Assembly (NCBI RefSeq): GCF_005083845.1
Contig: NZ_CP034894.1
Location: 570,212 to 634,211, forward strand
Direction of reading: 5' to 3'
DNA length: 64,000 nt
Source of the DNA: Buchnera aphidicola (Aphis helianthi)
GTDB taxonomy: Bacteria; Pseudomonadota; Gammaproteobacteria; Enterobacterales; Enterobacteriaceae
Part shown: in pieces, positions 18,937-29,341 of the stretch
How the letters are laid out: every line of letters begins with the position of its first letter
Numbering within the stretch: the first letter of the stretch is position 1
Position numbers and translations under genes: made by a program
The notes under the pieces: generated by a model
Told to the model about the DNA's origin: nothing
The model's database searches: none
What the model saw: only the letters and a program-made list of their open reading frames with translations

Positions 18937-19278
18937 TTATTTCTTTTCTTTTTTCTCTTCTTTTAATTTAATTATAGGAGATGCTTCATTAATTGCTTTT
19001 TTAACTAAAATAATCATATTTCTAATAATTGCTACATTAAAACGAAAATCTGTTTCTAACAAATTAATAACTTTAGGATAAGTTTCTATATTCATAAGAA
19101 CATAATGTGCTTTATGTAATTTATTGATCGAATATGATAGTTGTCTTCTACCCCAATCTTCTAAACGATGTATAATACCTACATTATCTAAAACAATTTT
19201 TTTATATTTTTCGATTATTATACTAATTTTATCACTATAATCAGGATGAACCATAAAAATTATTTCATAATGACGCAT
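18937..19278 (-). CDS. rpsF: 30S ribosomal protein S6
   Basis: 113 residues (E. coli about 131). It starts [18 protein letters not shown] and keeps [14 protein letters not shown] and [10 protein letters not shown]. The acidic Glu-rich tail that receives extra glutamates in E. coli is replaced by a short Lys/Glu end. A strong ribosome-binding site, AAAAGGAG, sits 8 bases before the ATG. It is the first gene of the operon and carries a possible leader hairpin. Confidence 0.97.
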   Translation of the reverse strand: MRHYEIIFMVHPDYSDKISIIIEKYKKIVLDNVGIIHRLEDWGRRQLSYSINKLHKAHYVLMNIETYPKVINLLETDFRFNVAIIRNMIILVKKAINEASPIIKLKEEKKEKK

Positions 19279-19302
19279 AAGACGCTCCTTTTGGATTTTT
19301 TA

Positions 19303-19360
19303 GTTTCCTAGATAATAAAAATAATAGCTATTCCGAGGAAACAAGGAACATAGAATTATA
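19303..19360 (-). promoter_or_regulatory. Candidate promoter -10 and leader hairpin of the rpsF operon
   Basis: On the minus strand a consensus -10 TATAAT (19360-19355) lies just before GTTTCCT (19342-19336), which can pair over 7 bp with AGGAAAC (19309-19303). The predicted transcript would start a few bases ahead of this stem, giving a short leader whose hairpin precedes the ribosome-binding site. In E. coli and relatives an rpsF leader structure binds S6:S18 for feedback control. I could not match the published CCG bulge here, and no good -35 is present, so the regulatory role is inference. Confidence 0.4.
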
Positions 19361-19449
19361 GCTATTTTAAATATATGGTATTTTAATTTAATCAAAAAAT
19401 CAATTAAATTTAGTTTGATTAAAAATATAAAAAATAAAAATTAATTTTA

Positions 19450-21651
19450 TTAAGGATATAAAGATAATTCTATTTTTCTTTGATGTAAATTAACAGATAC
19501 TACTTTTACTTTTAAAGTATCACCAAGACGAAAAATATTTTTAGTAGATTTTCCAATAAATTTTAATCGAACAGGATCAAAATAATAATAGTCATCATGC
19601 AAACTATCTATACGAACTAATCCATCTATAAAATATTTATTTAAACGAACGAAAAAACCAAACGAAACGACATTTGAAACTACACCAGTAAATATATTAC
19701 CAATTTTTTTTTCCATAAAATCACATTTTAACCAATCCATGACATCTCTATTAGCTTCATCTGCACGTCTTTCAGTCATAGAACAATGTATTCCGATGTT
19801 TTTTATATCATTAATATGATATAAATTACACTTAAAAGATTTATTTTTTTTAAAATCTTTTTTATAATTATTTAATTCAAATAATATATTTTTAATTACT
19901 CGATGTAATAAAAGATCAGGATATCTTCTAATAGGAGAGGTAAAATGAACATAACTAGATAGAGACAAACCAAAATGTCCTCGATTTTCTGGAGAATATA
20001 CAGCCTGCTTCATAGATCTTAATAATATAGTTTGAATCATTTCATAATCTGGACGATTTTTAATTTTCTTTAATAAATTAGAATAATTAACAGATTCTGG
20101 AACTTCACCCCCTGATAAAGATAAACCTAGCTCTTTTAAAGTCATTCGAAAATTTTTAACACTATCTTCAGTAGGACGATCATGATTTCGAAATAAAATT
20201 GGATATTGATATTTTTTTATAAATCTAGCCGAAGCTATATTTGCTAAAATCATACATGATTCGATAAATTTATGTGCATCATTTCTAATATGTTTATAAA
20301 TATGTTTAATCTTAAAATTAGAATCTAAAATAAATTTAGTTTCAAGATTTTCAAAATAAATACCTTTTTTAGAAATATTATATTTTTTGAACACTTTTTG
20401 TAATAATAATAGATTTTTAATATACTTTAACAATTTATTGTATTTTGTACAAAGTTTAATATCACCATTCCAAATTTTAAATATTTCATCGTATGTAAAA
20501 CGACCCTTCGAACATATAACTGCTTCATAATGTTTATATTTAATCAACTCGCCTTGATTTGATAAACTCATTTCACATATTACACATAAACGTTCTACAT
20601 AGGGATTTAAAGAACATAAATCTATAGATATTTTTTCTGGCAGCATAGGTACTACTAATGAAGGGAAATATACGGAGTTACCTCTTTTTATAGCTTCTTT
20701 ATCTAAAGGAGAATCGGATTTAATATAATAACTAACATCTGAAATAGCCACCCATAAATCCCACCCTTCTTCATTATTTTTTTTTTTACAAAATATAGCA
20801 TCATCAAAATCGCAAGCATCTTTTTCATCAATGGTGAAAAATGGGATATGTCTTAAATCTATACGATTTTTTAACTCTTTTTGATCAATTTTATCATTTA
20901 TTTCATATATTTGATTTTTTACTTCTTTAGGCCACAAATAAGGGATAGAATGTGTTCGTATAGCAATATCTATAGCGAGAGTCGTCCTCATTTCTTTTCC
21001 ACCAAGAATCTCTACTATTATTCCTTTAATTTTATTTTTCTTCTTTAAAAAATTTTTATTTAATTTAACAACAACTATAGATCCTATAGCAAGTTTTTTT
21101 GTTAAAGTTGATGAAAAAACAAATATTTTAAAATTAAATCGATTATCATCTGGAATAACAAATTTTATCTTTTTTTCAACATAATATCGACCGACAATTA
21201 AAACATTATTTGGTTTTAATACTTTTAATACTTTTGCTGAATTTCTTCCTTTTTTTTCAGATTTTATAACACGTGCTAAAATAATATCACCATGAATACA
21301 TAGTTTCATTTGTTTAATAGAAAGCCAAAGATCTTCTTTTAATGTTTCAGTTCTAAGAAAACCATAACCATCTCTATGACCTATTACTTTTCCTGTAACT
21401 ATATTAAGATTTTCTGAAATAATATAATAACGATTACATGTATATATAATTTGATTATCTCGTTCCATTGCTTTTAATCTAAAATGTAATGCTTTTTTAT
21501 CTTCTTGATTATTAATACTAAATTTATTTTCTATTTTTTTTTGATTTATTAAATTTTTATGTTCTTTTAAAAAAGATAAAATAGATTCTCGACTTGGAAT
21601 ACGATTTATATATTTTTTATAATCGTTTTTTTGGTAGGTATCTACTACCAT
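19450..21651 (-). CDS. rnr: Ribonuclease R
   Basis: 733 residues (E. coli 813). Order: N-terminal helix-turn-helix-like region with IPSRESILSFL, cold-shock domains with VIGHRDGYGFLR, the RNB catalytic core with IDEKDACDFDDAIF (metal-binding Asp residues), RGNSVYFPSLVVPMLPE and SYVHFTSPIRRYPDLLLHR, and an S1 domain ending KIELSLYP. The long basic Lys-rich tail of E. coli RNase R, used in ribosome and tmRNA contacts, is absent. The enzyme degrades structured RNA 3' to 5' and helps mature small RNAs and rRNA. It lies about 170 bases upstream of the rpsF start on the same strand. Confidence 0.96.
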   Translation of the reverse strand: MVVDTYQKNDYKKYINRIPSRESILSFLKEHKNLINQKKIENKFSINNQEDKKALHFRLKAMERDNQIIYTCNRYYIISENLNIVTGKVIGHRDGYGFLRTETLKEDLWLSIKQMKLCIHGDIILARVIKSEKKGRNSAKVLKVLKPNNVLIVGRYYVEKKIKFVIPDDNRFNFKIFVFSSTLTKKLAIGSIVVVKLNKNFLKKKNKIKGIIVEILGGKEMRTTLAIDIAIRTHSIPYLWPKEVKNQIYEINDKIDQKELKNRIDLRHIPFFTIDEKDACDFDDAIFCKKKNNEEGWDLWVAISDVSYYIKSDSPLDKEAIKRGNSVYFPSLVVPMLPEKISIDLCSLNPYVERLCVICEMSLSNQGELIKYKHYEAVICSKGRFTYDEIFKIWNGDIKLCTKYNKLLKYIKNLLLLQKVFKKYNISKKGIYFENLETKFILDSNFKIKHIYKHIRNDAHKFIESCMILANIASARFIKKYQYPILFRNHDRPTEDSVKNFRMTLKELGLSLSGGEVPESVNYSNLLKKIKNRPDYEMIQTILLRSMKQAVYSPENRGHFGLSLSSYVHFTSPIRRYPDLLLHRVIKNILFELNNYKKDFKKNKSFKCNLYHINDIKNIGIHCSMTERRADEANRDVMDWLKCDFMEKKIGNIFTGVVSNVVSFGFFVRLNKYFIDGLVRIDSLHDDYYYFDPVRLKFIGKSTKNIFRLGDTLKVKVVSVNLHQRKIELSLYP

Positions 21652-21725
21652 ATTTACTTCTCCAATAGCATTATTTAATTAAAAATATTTATTAAATATT
21701 TTTATATTTAACACTTAATTTAAAA

Positions 21726-23018
21726 TTATAAAAAAATATTTTTTATTAAAATAGTATCATTTCGATCTGGACCTGTAGAAATTATATGCACCGGAACCTT
21801 TGCAATTTTTTCAATACATTTTATATAATGCCTTGCAGCATTAGGTAAGTCTTCTATGTTCTGCACACCTGAAGTATTTTCCATCCAACCTGGATACGTT
21901 TCATATATTGGTTTTATATTTGTTAAATTAAAAAAAGATAAACTAGAATAAATTTTTAACGTATTTATGTCTTGATAAGCTGTACAAATTTTAATTTCTT
22001 TTAAACCATCTAAAACATCTAATTTTGTTATACATAATGCAGACAAAGAGTTTAATTTAACAGAGTAACGTAAAGCCACACCATCTAGCCAACCAGTACG
22101 TCTTTTCCTACCAGTAGTAGATCCGAATTCGTTTCCTTTTTTAGTAAGATAATCATCTATACTATTAAAAACCTCGGTAGGAAATGGACCATTACCTACT
22201 CGCGTAGAATAAGATTTCGTTACTCCTAAAATATAATTTAAATTTTTTGGACCAACTCCTGTTCCTGTAATAACTCCACCTATAGTACTATTAGAGGATG
22301 TAACATAAGGATATGTTCCATGATCAATATCTAATAAACTTCCCTGAGCACCTTCAAAAATAATAGTTTTTTGATTTTTAATTGCATTATGTAGCATAAT
22401 AGTAGTATCTGCTATCATATCATCAATGATATTTTTAGCTTTTAATAAATCTTTTAAAATAACTTTATAATTAAATGGTTCATGTTTATAAATATATACT
22501 AATTGATCATTATAATAATTAACTATTTTTTTTAATTTTATAGATAATTGTTTTTCGTTTTTTAAATCGCCTATTCGTAAAGAACGACGCGCAATTTTAT
22601 CTTCATAAGCTGGTCCAATACCTCTTCCTGTTGTACCAATAGCATTAATTCCTAGTTTTTTTTCACGTGCTACATCCATTGCAATATGAAACGGTAAAAT
22701 TAAAGCAGCAGACTGAGAAATAAAAAGACGTTTGTTAATAATAAAACTATTTTTTTTAAGCATTTCTATTTCTTTTATTAATTCAGAAATAGAAATAACA
22801 ACTCCATTAGAAATTATCCCAATAACATTTGTATGTAATAAACCTGATGGAATTAAATGAAGAATAATTTTTTTTGTATTTACTACTAAGGTATGACCTG
22901 CGTTATGCCCTCCATGATATCTTACTACATAAGAACTTTTTTTAGATAAATAATCAACTATCTTACCTTTACCTTCATCACCCCATTGAGTACCTAATAT
23001 TACAATATTTTTTTTCAT
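21726..23018 (-). CDS. purA: Adenylosuccinate synthetase
   Basis: 430 residues (E. coli 432). The GTP-binding loop GDEGKGK is at residues 13-19, with the catalytic Asp13 and the HNAGH His. [32 protein letters not shown] and [11 protein letters not shown] follow. It converts IMP and aspartate to adenylosuccinate in AMP synthesis. It follows hflC by 31 bases, as in the E. coli hflX-hflK-hflC-purA region, and rnr follows it. The intervening yjeT and nsrR genes of E. coli are missing. Confidence 0.97.
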   Translation of the reverse strand: MKKNIVILGTQWGDEGKGKIVDYLSKKSSYVVRYHGGHNAGHTLVVNTKKIILHLIPSGLLHTNVIGIISNGVVISISELIKEIEMLKKNSFIINKRLFISQSAALILPFHIAMDVAREKKLGINAIGTTGRGIGPAYEDKIARRSLRIGDLKNEKQLSIKLKKIVNYYNDQLVYIYKHEPFNYKVILKDLLKAKNIIDDMIADTTIMLHNAIKNQKTIIFEGAQGSLLDIDHGTYPYVTSSNSTIGGVITGTGVGPKNLNYILGVTKSYSTRVGNGPFPTEVFNSIDDYLTKKGNEFGSTTGRKRRTGWLDGVALRYSVKLNSLSALCITKLDVLDGLKEIKICTAYQDINTLKIYSSLSFFNLTNIKPIYETYPGWMENTSGVQNIEDLPNAARHYIKCIEKIAKVPVHIISTGPDRNDTILIKNIFL

Positions 23019-23049
23019 TTATCTTACATACCTATTTTTTAAAATATTT

Positions 23050-23973
23050 TTAATTTGTAATAATTTGATTCATATATTGAAAAAATTTATTATTAGAACT
23101 AATTAGCATAATATTATCTTTATTTTTAAAACTATTTTCATAAGCATGTAAACTTCGCACAAAAAAATAAAAAGAAGAATCTTGTTGAAAGTTATCTGAA
23201 AATAATTTAGCTACTTCAGCTTCTCCTTGTCCTTTTAATATTAATGCTTGTTTTCTTGCTTTTGCTAATATCATTGATACTTTATAGTCAGCCATTGCAC
23301 GTAATTTTTCTGCTTTTTCTTGTCCTTGAGAACGTTGACTTCTAGCAACTGCTTCTCGTTCTGCTCGCATTCGATTATATATAGCTTCAGAGACTTCAGC
23401 AGGTAAATTAATTTGCTTAATACGAACATCTACTATTTCAATTCCCAAGGCATTCATACTATTAACATTAATTTCAGATAAATTTGTTGAATTTACTGTT
23501 CCTTTATTTAAAGATTTCAATACATCTATTGTTAATCTTCCTCTAGAATCAGTTACAATTTCTTTTACATTTAAACATCCTATTTCAGAACGTAATCGAT
23601 CACTAAATTTTCTTTTTAATAACACTTCAGCTTGAAAAATATCACCATTTCCCGTAGCTAAATAATAACGACTAAAATCACTAATACGCCATTTTATATA
23701 AGAATCAACAATAAGATCTTTTTTTTCTTTTGTAACAAAACGATCTGCTTGATTATCCATCGTATGAATACGAGCATCTAACATTTTAACAGTTTCTAAA
23801 AACGGAATTTTAAAATGCAATCCAGGCTCATAAACTAAAGTTTTTTGATTATTATTTCTTAAAACTTTGCCGAATTGTAAAACAATGCCACGTTCTCCTT
23901 CTTTAACAATAAATAATGATGAAGAAATAAAAAAAAGAAAAATACTTGATAAACAAATTAATAATTTATTCAT
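23050..23973 (-). CDS. hflC: HflC, membrane regulator of FtsH protease
   Basis: 307 residues (E. coli 334). An N-terminal membrane anchor (residues about 4-22) is followed by the SPFH/band-7 domain starting KEGERGIVLQFGKV, with the coiled coil MRAEREAVARSQRSQGQEKAEK. HflC and HflK form a large periplasmic cage around the FtsH protease and modulate membrane-protein degradation. The gene starts 4 bases after hflK. The C-terminus is shorter and AT-drifted. Confidence 0.95.
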   Translation of the reverse strand: MNKLLICLSSIFLFFISSSLFIVKEGERGIVLQFGKVLRNNNQKTLVYEPGLHFKIPFLETVKMLDARIHTMDNQADRFVTKEKKDLIVDSYIKWRISDFSRYYLATGNGDIFQAEVLLKRKFSDRLRSEIGCLNVKEIVTDSRGRLTIDVLKSLNKGTVNSTNLSEINVNSMNALGIEIVDVRIKQINLPAEVSEAIYNRMRAEREAVARSQRSQGQEKAEKLRAMADYKVSMILAKARKQALILKGQGEAEVAKLFSDNFQQDSSFYFFVRSLHAYENSFKNKDNIMLISSNNKFFQYMNQIITN

Positions 23974-23977
23974 ATAT

Positions 23978-25207
23978 TCATTTTCTCTCTAGATTTTTAA
24001 TATCATTTCGTATTGAATTTATACGTCTTTGTTTAAAAAAATTATTAGGAGATAATGAAGATAAATAATTAATCTCTCGATTTTTTTTTAAAAAATTAGA
24101 CTCATTTTTTATTGGTTTATTTAAACTTAATAAAGAATTCTTATTTTTTTGTATACTATTAATAAAATTATTTAAGGACAAAAATAACATTGAATTATTA
24201 TTTTTATCAATAAATACTTTTTTAGTATGACTTAATAATCGCTCCATAGATTCTATGTAAATTCTTTTGAGAGTAATTTCTTTTGCTTTTTTATACTCTG
24301 GTAAAATTTTTAAAAATCGAACAACTTCTCCTTCCGCTTCTAAAATTATACGAGAAGAATATGCTTTAGCTTCTTCTAAAATACGTTGAGCTTTTCCATT
24401 CGCTTTAGGTTGAACTTCATTTGCATATGCCTCGGCTTCACGTACATATTGTTCTCGATTTTCACGAGCTGCAATTGCGTCATCAAAAGCCGCTTTTACT
24501 TCCTCAGGTGGTCTAGCTGTTTGAAAATTAACATCTAAAATAGTTATTCCCATATTGTATGGTTTAATAGTTTCTTCAATTTCTTTCTGAGTATCATGCC
24601 TAACAAGAGTTCTTCCTTCCGTTAATATACGATCCATAGTAGAACGACCAATCACCCCACGTAAAGCACTGTCAGTTGCCTGCCTTAAGCTATCATCAGG
24701 ATATGCAACAGAAAAAAGATAACTAGAGGGATCAGTAATTTTATATTGTACATTCATTTCTACACGTACTACATTTTCATCAGAAGTTAACATTACGCCT
24801 GAAGTTGCTAGTTCTCGGACTGTTTCTACATTAACAGGTTCCACATCACTAATAAAAACTGGCCTCCAATTTAATCCTGGTTCAACTAAATGACTAAATT
24901 TACCAAAATTAGTAACTACTCCACGTTCAGCTTCTTTAATAGTATAAAATCCACTAGCACACCAGATAAAAAAAATTATAAAAATAATGATTAAAAAAGG
25001 ATGAATTTTTTTATTTAATGCATTTGAAGAATTAGCTGTATTTTGAATTATATTATTAATATTATGTAAAAACTTTTTAAAATCTATTGGAATATTTTTT
25101 TCTTTACTTTTTCGTTCTTTTTTATCAGAATAATCTTTTTTTGAACCATTCTTTTTCCCCCAAGGATCTAATTCTGGTTCACGATTATTTTTTTTATCCC
25201 AGGCCAT
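23978..25207 (-). CDS. hflK: HflK, membrane regulator of FtsH protease
   Basis: I use ATG 25207 (MAWDKKNNREPELDPWG), matching the E. coli start MAW. An ATG four codons upstream overlaps the GAGG ribosome-binding site and is unlikely. The product is 409 residues (E. coli 419). It has a hydrophilic N-terminal tail with the DPWG motif, one transmembrane segment (about residues 69-89) and the SPFH domain GFYTIKEAERGVVTNFGKFSHLVEPGLN. A coiled coil follows, and then a degraded low-complexity tail. hfq and hflX, which precede hflK in E. coli, are absent. The 180 bases upstream hold no gene. Confidence 0.95.
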   Translation of the reverse strand: MAWDKKNNREPELDPWGKKNGSKKDYSDKKERKSKEKNIPIDFKKFLHNINNIIQNTANSSNALNKKIHPFLIIIFIIFFIWCASGFYTIKEAERGVVTNFGKFSHLVEPGLNWRPVFISDVEPVNVETVRELATSGVMLTSDENVVRVEMNVQYKITDPSSYLFSVAYPDDSLRQATDSALRGVIGRSTMDRILTEGRTLVRHDTQKEIEETIKPYNMGITILDVNFQTARPPEEVKAAFDDAIAARENREQYVREAEAYANEVQPKANGKAQRILEEAKAYSSRIILEAEGEVVRFLKILPEYKKAKEITLKRIYIESMERLLSHTKKVFIDKNNNSMLFLSLNNFINSIQKNKNSLLSLNKPIKNESNFLKKNREINYLSSLSPNNFFKQRRINSIRNDIKNLERK

Positions 25208-25398
25208 TTGATGCCTCATTTATTAGTTTTAATACCATCATATACTTTTAAAAAAAATTTAAAATAATATATCTTATATTATATGAAAACTATATTTTTT
25301 TACAATTTTTTAAAAATTAATTAATACAAAATATTTGAATAATATAAAGAATAAAATTTTATTTTATTGAAAATATAATATTTTATATAATTTAAAAA

Positions 25399-26367
25399 TT
25401 AAATGTTAAATTTATGTTTTGTTTTAAGAATATCTAACATTTCTTTTAAAATAATACTTGGAGTAGAACTAATTAACGAATAAACATTACTCCATTTTTT
25501 CAACCATGTTAATTGATGTTTAGCTAATTTTCTTGTTGCAAAAATAATTTTTGATACCATTTCTTCATAATTAATTTGATTTTCAAGATATTCCCACATT
25601 TGTCGGTATCCTATACATCGTATAGATGGTAATTGCTTATTTAAATCTCCTCTAAAAAATAAATTTTCTACTTCTTTTTGAAAACCTAACGTTAACATTT
25701 TTTTTACACGGAATTCAATTTTATTGTATAACCATTCTTTACTTTGAGGTAAAATAGAAAATTGAATAATATTATATGGTAATTCAATAAATGTATTATT
25801 TTTAAAAGATGTTAATGTTTTTCCAGAAATATAAAATACTTCTAATGCTCTTAATAATCTTTGAAAATCATTTTTATGAATACTACTGGCAGATAATGGG
25901 TCTATTAAATTTAATTTTTCATGTAAAAAAAATTTATTATATTTGACTTTATCTAATAAATATTTTCGAATTTCATAATTAGAAGGAGGTAAATTAGATA
26001 AACCATGTAATAATACATGGTAATAAAACATTGTACCCCCAACAAGTAATGGTATTTTTCCTAACTTTAAAATGCTTTTAATTTCTTTATAAGCATCTTT
26101 TCTAAATTCAGCAGCCGAATAAGTTTCACTAGGATCTTTAATATTTAATAAACGATGAGGATGGATTTTTAAATCTAAATGGTTTGGTTTATCTGTACCA
26201 ATATCCATATCACGATAAATTAAAGCTGAATCTACGCTAATTATTTCTATCGGTAAATATTTTCTAAGATATATAGCAATTTTACTTTTTCCACATCCAG
26301 TAGGACCTATTAAAAAAAAAATAATTGGTTTTTTTGATTGAAAAAATTTTATATTTTTAGTGTACAT
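25399..26367 (-). CDS. miaA: tRNA dimethylallyltransferase
   Basis: 322 residues (E. coli 316). It has the P-loop GPTGCGKS at residues 21-28, ISVDSALIYRDMDIGTDKP, and LVGGTMFYYHVLLHGLS. It adds the isopentenyl group to A37 of tRNAs that read codons starting with U. The start overlaps the end of mutL by 19 bases, so the two are translationally linked, as in the E. coli mutL-miaA order. Confidence 0.96.
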   Translation of the reverse strand: MYTKNIKFFQSKKPIIFFLIGPTGCGKSKIAIYLRKYLPIEIISVDSALIYRDMDIGTDKPNHLDLKIHPHRLLNIKDPSETYSAAEFRKDAYKEIKSILKLGKIPLLVGGTMFYYHVLLHGLSNLPPSNYEIRKYLLDKVKYNKFFLHEKLNLIDPLSASSIHKNDFQRLLRALEVFYISGKTLTSFKNNTFIELPYNIIQFSILPQSKEWLYNKIEFRVKKMLTLGFQKEVENLFFRGDLNKQLPSIRCIGYRQMWEYLENQINYEEMVSKIIFATRKLAKHQLTWLKKWSNVYSLISSTPSIILKEMLDILKTKHKFNI

Positions 26368-28091
26368 AACGCTTCATTAATATTTATTTTGTATAATAAC
26401 TGTGAAGGAGGTTTTTTAAATACAAACGGGCAAAAATATTCCATTTCTAATAATAATAGAACTCCATCTAAATAATTCCAAGGTTTTTTTTGTATTAATA
26501 TATTATCATTAAACCATTTTAAAATTTTTTTAATATTTAATATATCCTTTAAAAAAATAAACGAAAAAAAATCTAACATTAATAAATTAATATCTTGCGT
26601 TTTTAAAATACAAGGTATTTTGTTAAAGTTAATATATTTTTCTGATAAAATAAAGGAAAATCCAAACTTATAAAGTATTGATTGATTGTTAAATAAAATT
26701 TTATATTGTATCGGATTAATAATAATTTGAAAATTAACTATATAAGATTCAGGTGTAATATTATTTTTAATGTAGTATTCTAATTTGTATTGGTCAATAA
26801 TTTTTCTTGCTACAGGAAATGAAATTAATACAAAATCGTTGAGATAATAAATTAAACCATAATATTTTTTGATAATTATTAATAATTTTAAAGAACAAAA
26901 AAATTGATTTTTTAAAAATTTTCTTGAATAAACATTAATCAGATTATTATTAATCATACTTTTTAAAAAAATATTTTTTTGTTTTTCTAAAAATTTTTTT
27001 CTAATTAACTGAACATAAAACATATCAAAATCTTTAATAAAATATTCATCATTGTTTTGTGGAAGAAAATTATATGTAAACGATTTAATTTGATTCTTTG
27101 TTAAAATACTTAAAATAGTATTATATATAAGAGAATAAATTTCATTAGGTTTATTAAACCTAACTTGACTTTTAGTAGGATGAATATTAACATCTATTTC
27201 ATAAGTAGGAATATAAATATATAAAATAAATGATCGATTAATCTTAACTCCTGTTAATTTATAATAAGCATTTAAAATCGCCCTATTTACTATGCTACTA
27301 AAAATAAATCGATTATTAATATAACAATATTGAATATTTTTTAAAGAATTTAAAAAATATGAAGGACGTACTATCCATCCAAACAATTTAACATCACCAA
27401 TGTTTTTTTTAACTGTTAATAAAGAATTAACATCAAGTTTTTCAAAAATTTGATTGAGTCGAAAAATTCTTTCATCAAAATTTTTTATTTTATTATAAAA
27501 AATAACTAATTCTTTATCTTTTTTAAATAAAATGTTTAATTCAAAATGAGATAAAGCTACTTTTTTAATAACATCATAAATTTTTAAAAATTCTGAATTT
27601 TTGTTTTTTAAAAATTTCAGACGAATAGGTATATTATAAAATAAATTTTCTACTATAATAGTAGTGCCAACAGGATGTGCTATAGGGTTTAATATAGTTT
27701 TTTGGTTAAATCCTTCAGAATATATTTTCCATCCAATATTATTATATTTACGACAAGAAACTAATGTTATTCTTGAAACTGATCTAATACTTGATAATGC
27801 TTCTCCACGAAATCCAAATGTATTAATCGTAGTTAAATCAGAAACAGAAGAAATTTTACTTGTAGCATGAGGCGAAAGTGCAAGTAATAGTTCATCTTTG
27901 TGAATTCCAAAACCATCATCTTTAATAGTAATTGATTTAAAACCATTTTGTTCGATATTAATAATAATATTTTTAGATTTTGCATCAATACTATTTTCTA
28001 AGAGTTCTTTAACAACAGAAGCAGGTCTTTCAATTATTTCTCCAGCTGTAATTTGACTAGATACACTAATTGGTAATATACGAATAGGCAT
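26349..28091 (-). CDS. mutL: DNA mismatch repair protein MutL
   Basis: 580 residues (E. coli 615). The GHKL ATPase domain is well conserved: ITAGEIIERPASVVKELLENSIDA with E29 and N33, DDGFGI, HATSKI and FGFRGEALSS. The middle and C-terminal dimerisation region is AT-drifted and hard to align. It ends with a plausible ALCTL. MutL links mismatch recognition by MutS to strand excision. Retention with mutY and sbcB shows that part of DNA repair survives here. The N-terminal domain alone makes the call certain. Confidence 0.96.
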   Translation of the reverse strand: MPIRILPISVSSQITAGEIIERPASVVKELLENSIDAKSKNIIINIEQNGFKSITIKDDGFGIHKDELLLALSPHATSKISSVSDLTTINTFGFRGEALSSIRSVSRITLVSCRKYNNIGWKIYSEGFNQKTILNPIAHPVGTTIIVENLFYNIPIRLKFLKNKNSEFLKIYDVIKKVALSHFELNILFKKDKELVIFYNKIKNFDERIFRLNQIFEKLDVNSLLTVKKNIGDVKLFGWIVRPSYFLNSLKNIQYCYINNRFIFSSIVNRAILNAYYKLTGVKINRSFILYIYIPTYEIDVNIHPTKSQVRFNKPNEIYSLIYNTILSILTKNQIKSFTYNFLPQNNDEYFIKDFDMFYVQLIRKKFLEKQKNIFLKSMINNNLINVYSRKFLKNQFFCSLKLLIIIKKYYGLIYYLNDFVLISFPVARKIIDQYKLEYYIKNNITPESYIVNFQIIINPIQYKILFNNQSILYKFGFSFILSEKYINFNKIPCILKTQDINLLMLDFFSFIFLKDILNIKKILKWFNDNILIQKKPWNYLDGVLLLLEMEYFCPFVFKKPPSQLLYKININEALCTLKI

Positions 28092-28157
28092 TTTACCTTA
28101 TTCTCTAATTTATTTAAGAAAAAACATTTAAAAAAAGTAAAATTAATTATATATTTT

Positions 28158-29321
28158 TTAGAAAAATTTTTTTTTAATTGAAATATATTCAAAAACAATC
28201 AAGTTCATTTCATGACTATCTAATGGTAAATTAGAGATTTGAAATAATGCTTCTTTTATTCCTAATATTTTTATTAAATTAAAAATTTTTATAGATTCTA
28301 AATCATTTTTATTTTTATAACATAAAGCTGCTGCAATACCTTTTATTAAATTATGATATGAAAAACTATATTTTTTCGCTATTAATAAAGGTTTTATTAA
28401 ACGTTCGTTTTCAGCTAATTTTTGCAATGGATTTCGTGCAATACGTTCAACTTTATCTAATAAAAGGGGATTTTGAAAACGATGTAAAATTTGAGTAATA
28501 TAAGAAAAATGATTTTTTTTGTTGAAACTATATTTTTTAATTAATGTTAATCCGCTTTCTTCCATTGCGCCTTGCACAATATTTTTTATATCATTATCTT
28601 TGATACTTTCATAGATAGTTTTATACTTCTTTATCCAACCTAAATAAGCTGTTATAGCATGTCCTGTATTTAATGTAAAAATTTTTCTATCTATAAAAGA
28701 TTTTAAATTATTACTTATTGTCATATCAACAATTTTAGGGATAGTTCCTTTAAATTGTTTTTTATCTACGATCCATTCTCTAAAATTTTCAGCAGTCAAA
28801 GATAAGTTATTTTTTTCAAAAGAAAATATTGATGGAATAATAGTATCAATACTGCAATCTATAAATCCAATATAATTATTAAAATACTCATGGTATTTAA
28901 TAGGAATTATTTTTAAAACAATTCCTTTTAAATAAGAACTTGCTTGAACTTTATTTTCGCAAGCAATAACATTTAATAGATTTGTAGATTTTAATTTTAT
29001 CTTTAATATAATTCCTTGTGCTAAAATTAATGCTATTTTATCTAGGGAAAGAGCTCCAATTGCAGTTGTGATTAAATCAACATTAGATACAATATTTAAA
29101 ATATCAGGATTATTTAATTGAATTGCACGAAAATTATTTATATTAAAAATTTTTTCATATTTATATCCTACTAATTTTACTTTGTATTTTTTATGATAAT
29201 TTAAAGAATCTATTATATTTTGATTTATATCAGTAAAAGTAAGATCAAAACCAGATTGTAATATTGCTCTTCCAATAAAACCACGACCAATATTTCCAGC
29301 ACCAAAATGTAAAACTTTCAT
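28158..29321 (-). CDS. mtlD: Mannitol-1-phosphate 5-dehydrogenase
   Basis: 387 residues (E. coli 382). The NAD-binding FGAGNIGRGFIG lies at residues 5-16, and the long-chain mannitol dehydrogenase signature, including TLNTGHAITAYLGW, follows. It oxidises mannitol-1-phosphate to fructose-6-phosphate. It starts 20 bases after mtlA, forming the mtlAD operon. The mtlR repressor gene of E. coli is missing, so expression is probably constitutive. Its product enters glycolysis next to pgi, which lies upstream. Confidence 0.96.
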   Translation of the reverse strand: MKVLHFGAGNIGRGFIGRAILQSGFDLTFTDINQNIIDSLNYHKKYKVKLVGYKYEKIFNINNFRAIQLNNPDILNIVSNVDLITTAIGALSLDKIALILAQGIILKIKLKSTNLLNVIACENKVQASSYLKGIVLKIIPIKYHEYFNNYIGFIDCSIDTIIPSIFSFEKNNLSLTAENFREWIVDKKQFKGTIPKIVDMTISNNLKSFIDRKIFTLNTGHAITAYLGWIKKYKTIYESIKDNDIKNIVQGAMEESGLTLIKKYSFNKKNHFSYITQILHRFQNPLLLDKVERIARNPLQKLAENERLIKPLLIAKKYSFSYHNLIKGIAAALCYKNKNDLESIKIFNLIKILGIKEALFQISNLPLDSHEMNLIVFEYISIKKKFF

Positions 29322-29341
29322 ATAAAATCCTAATTAAATTT

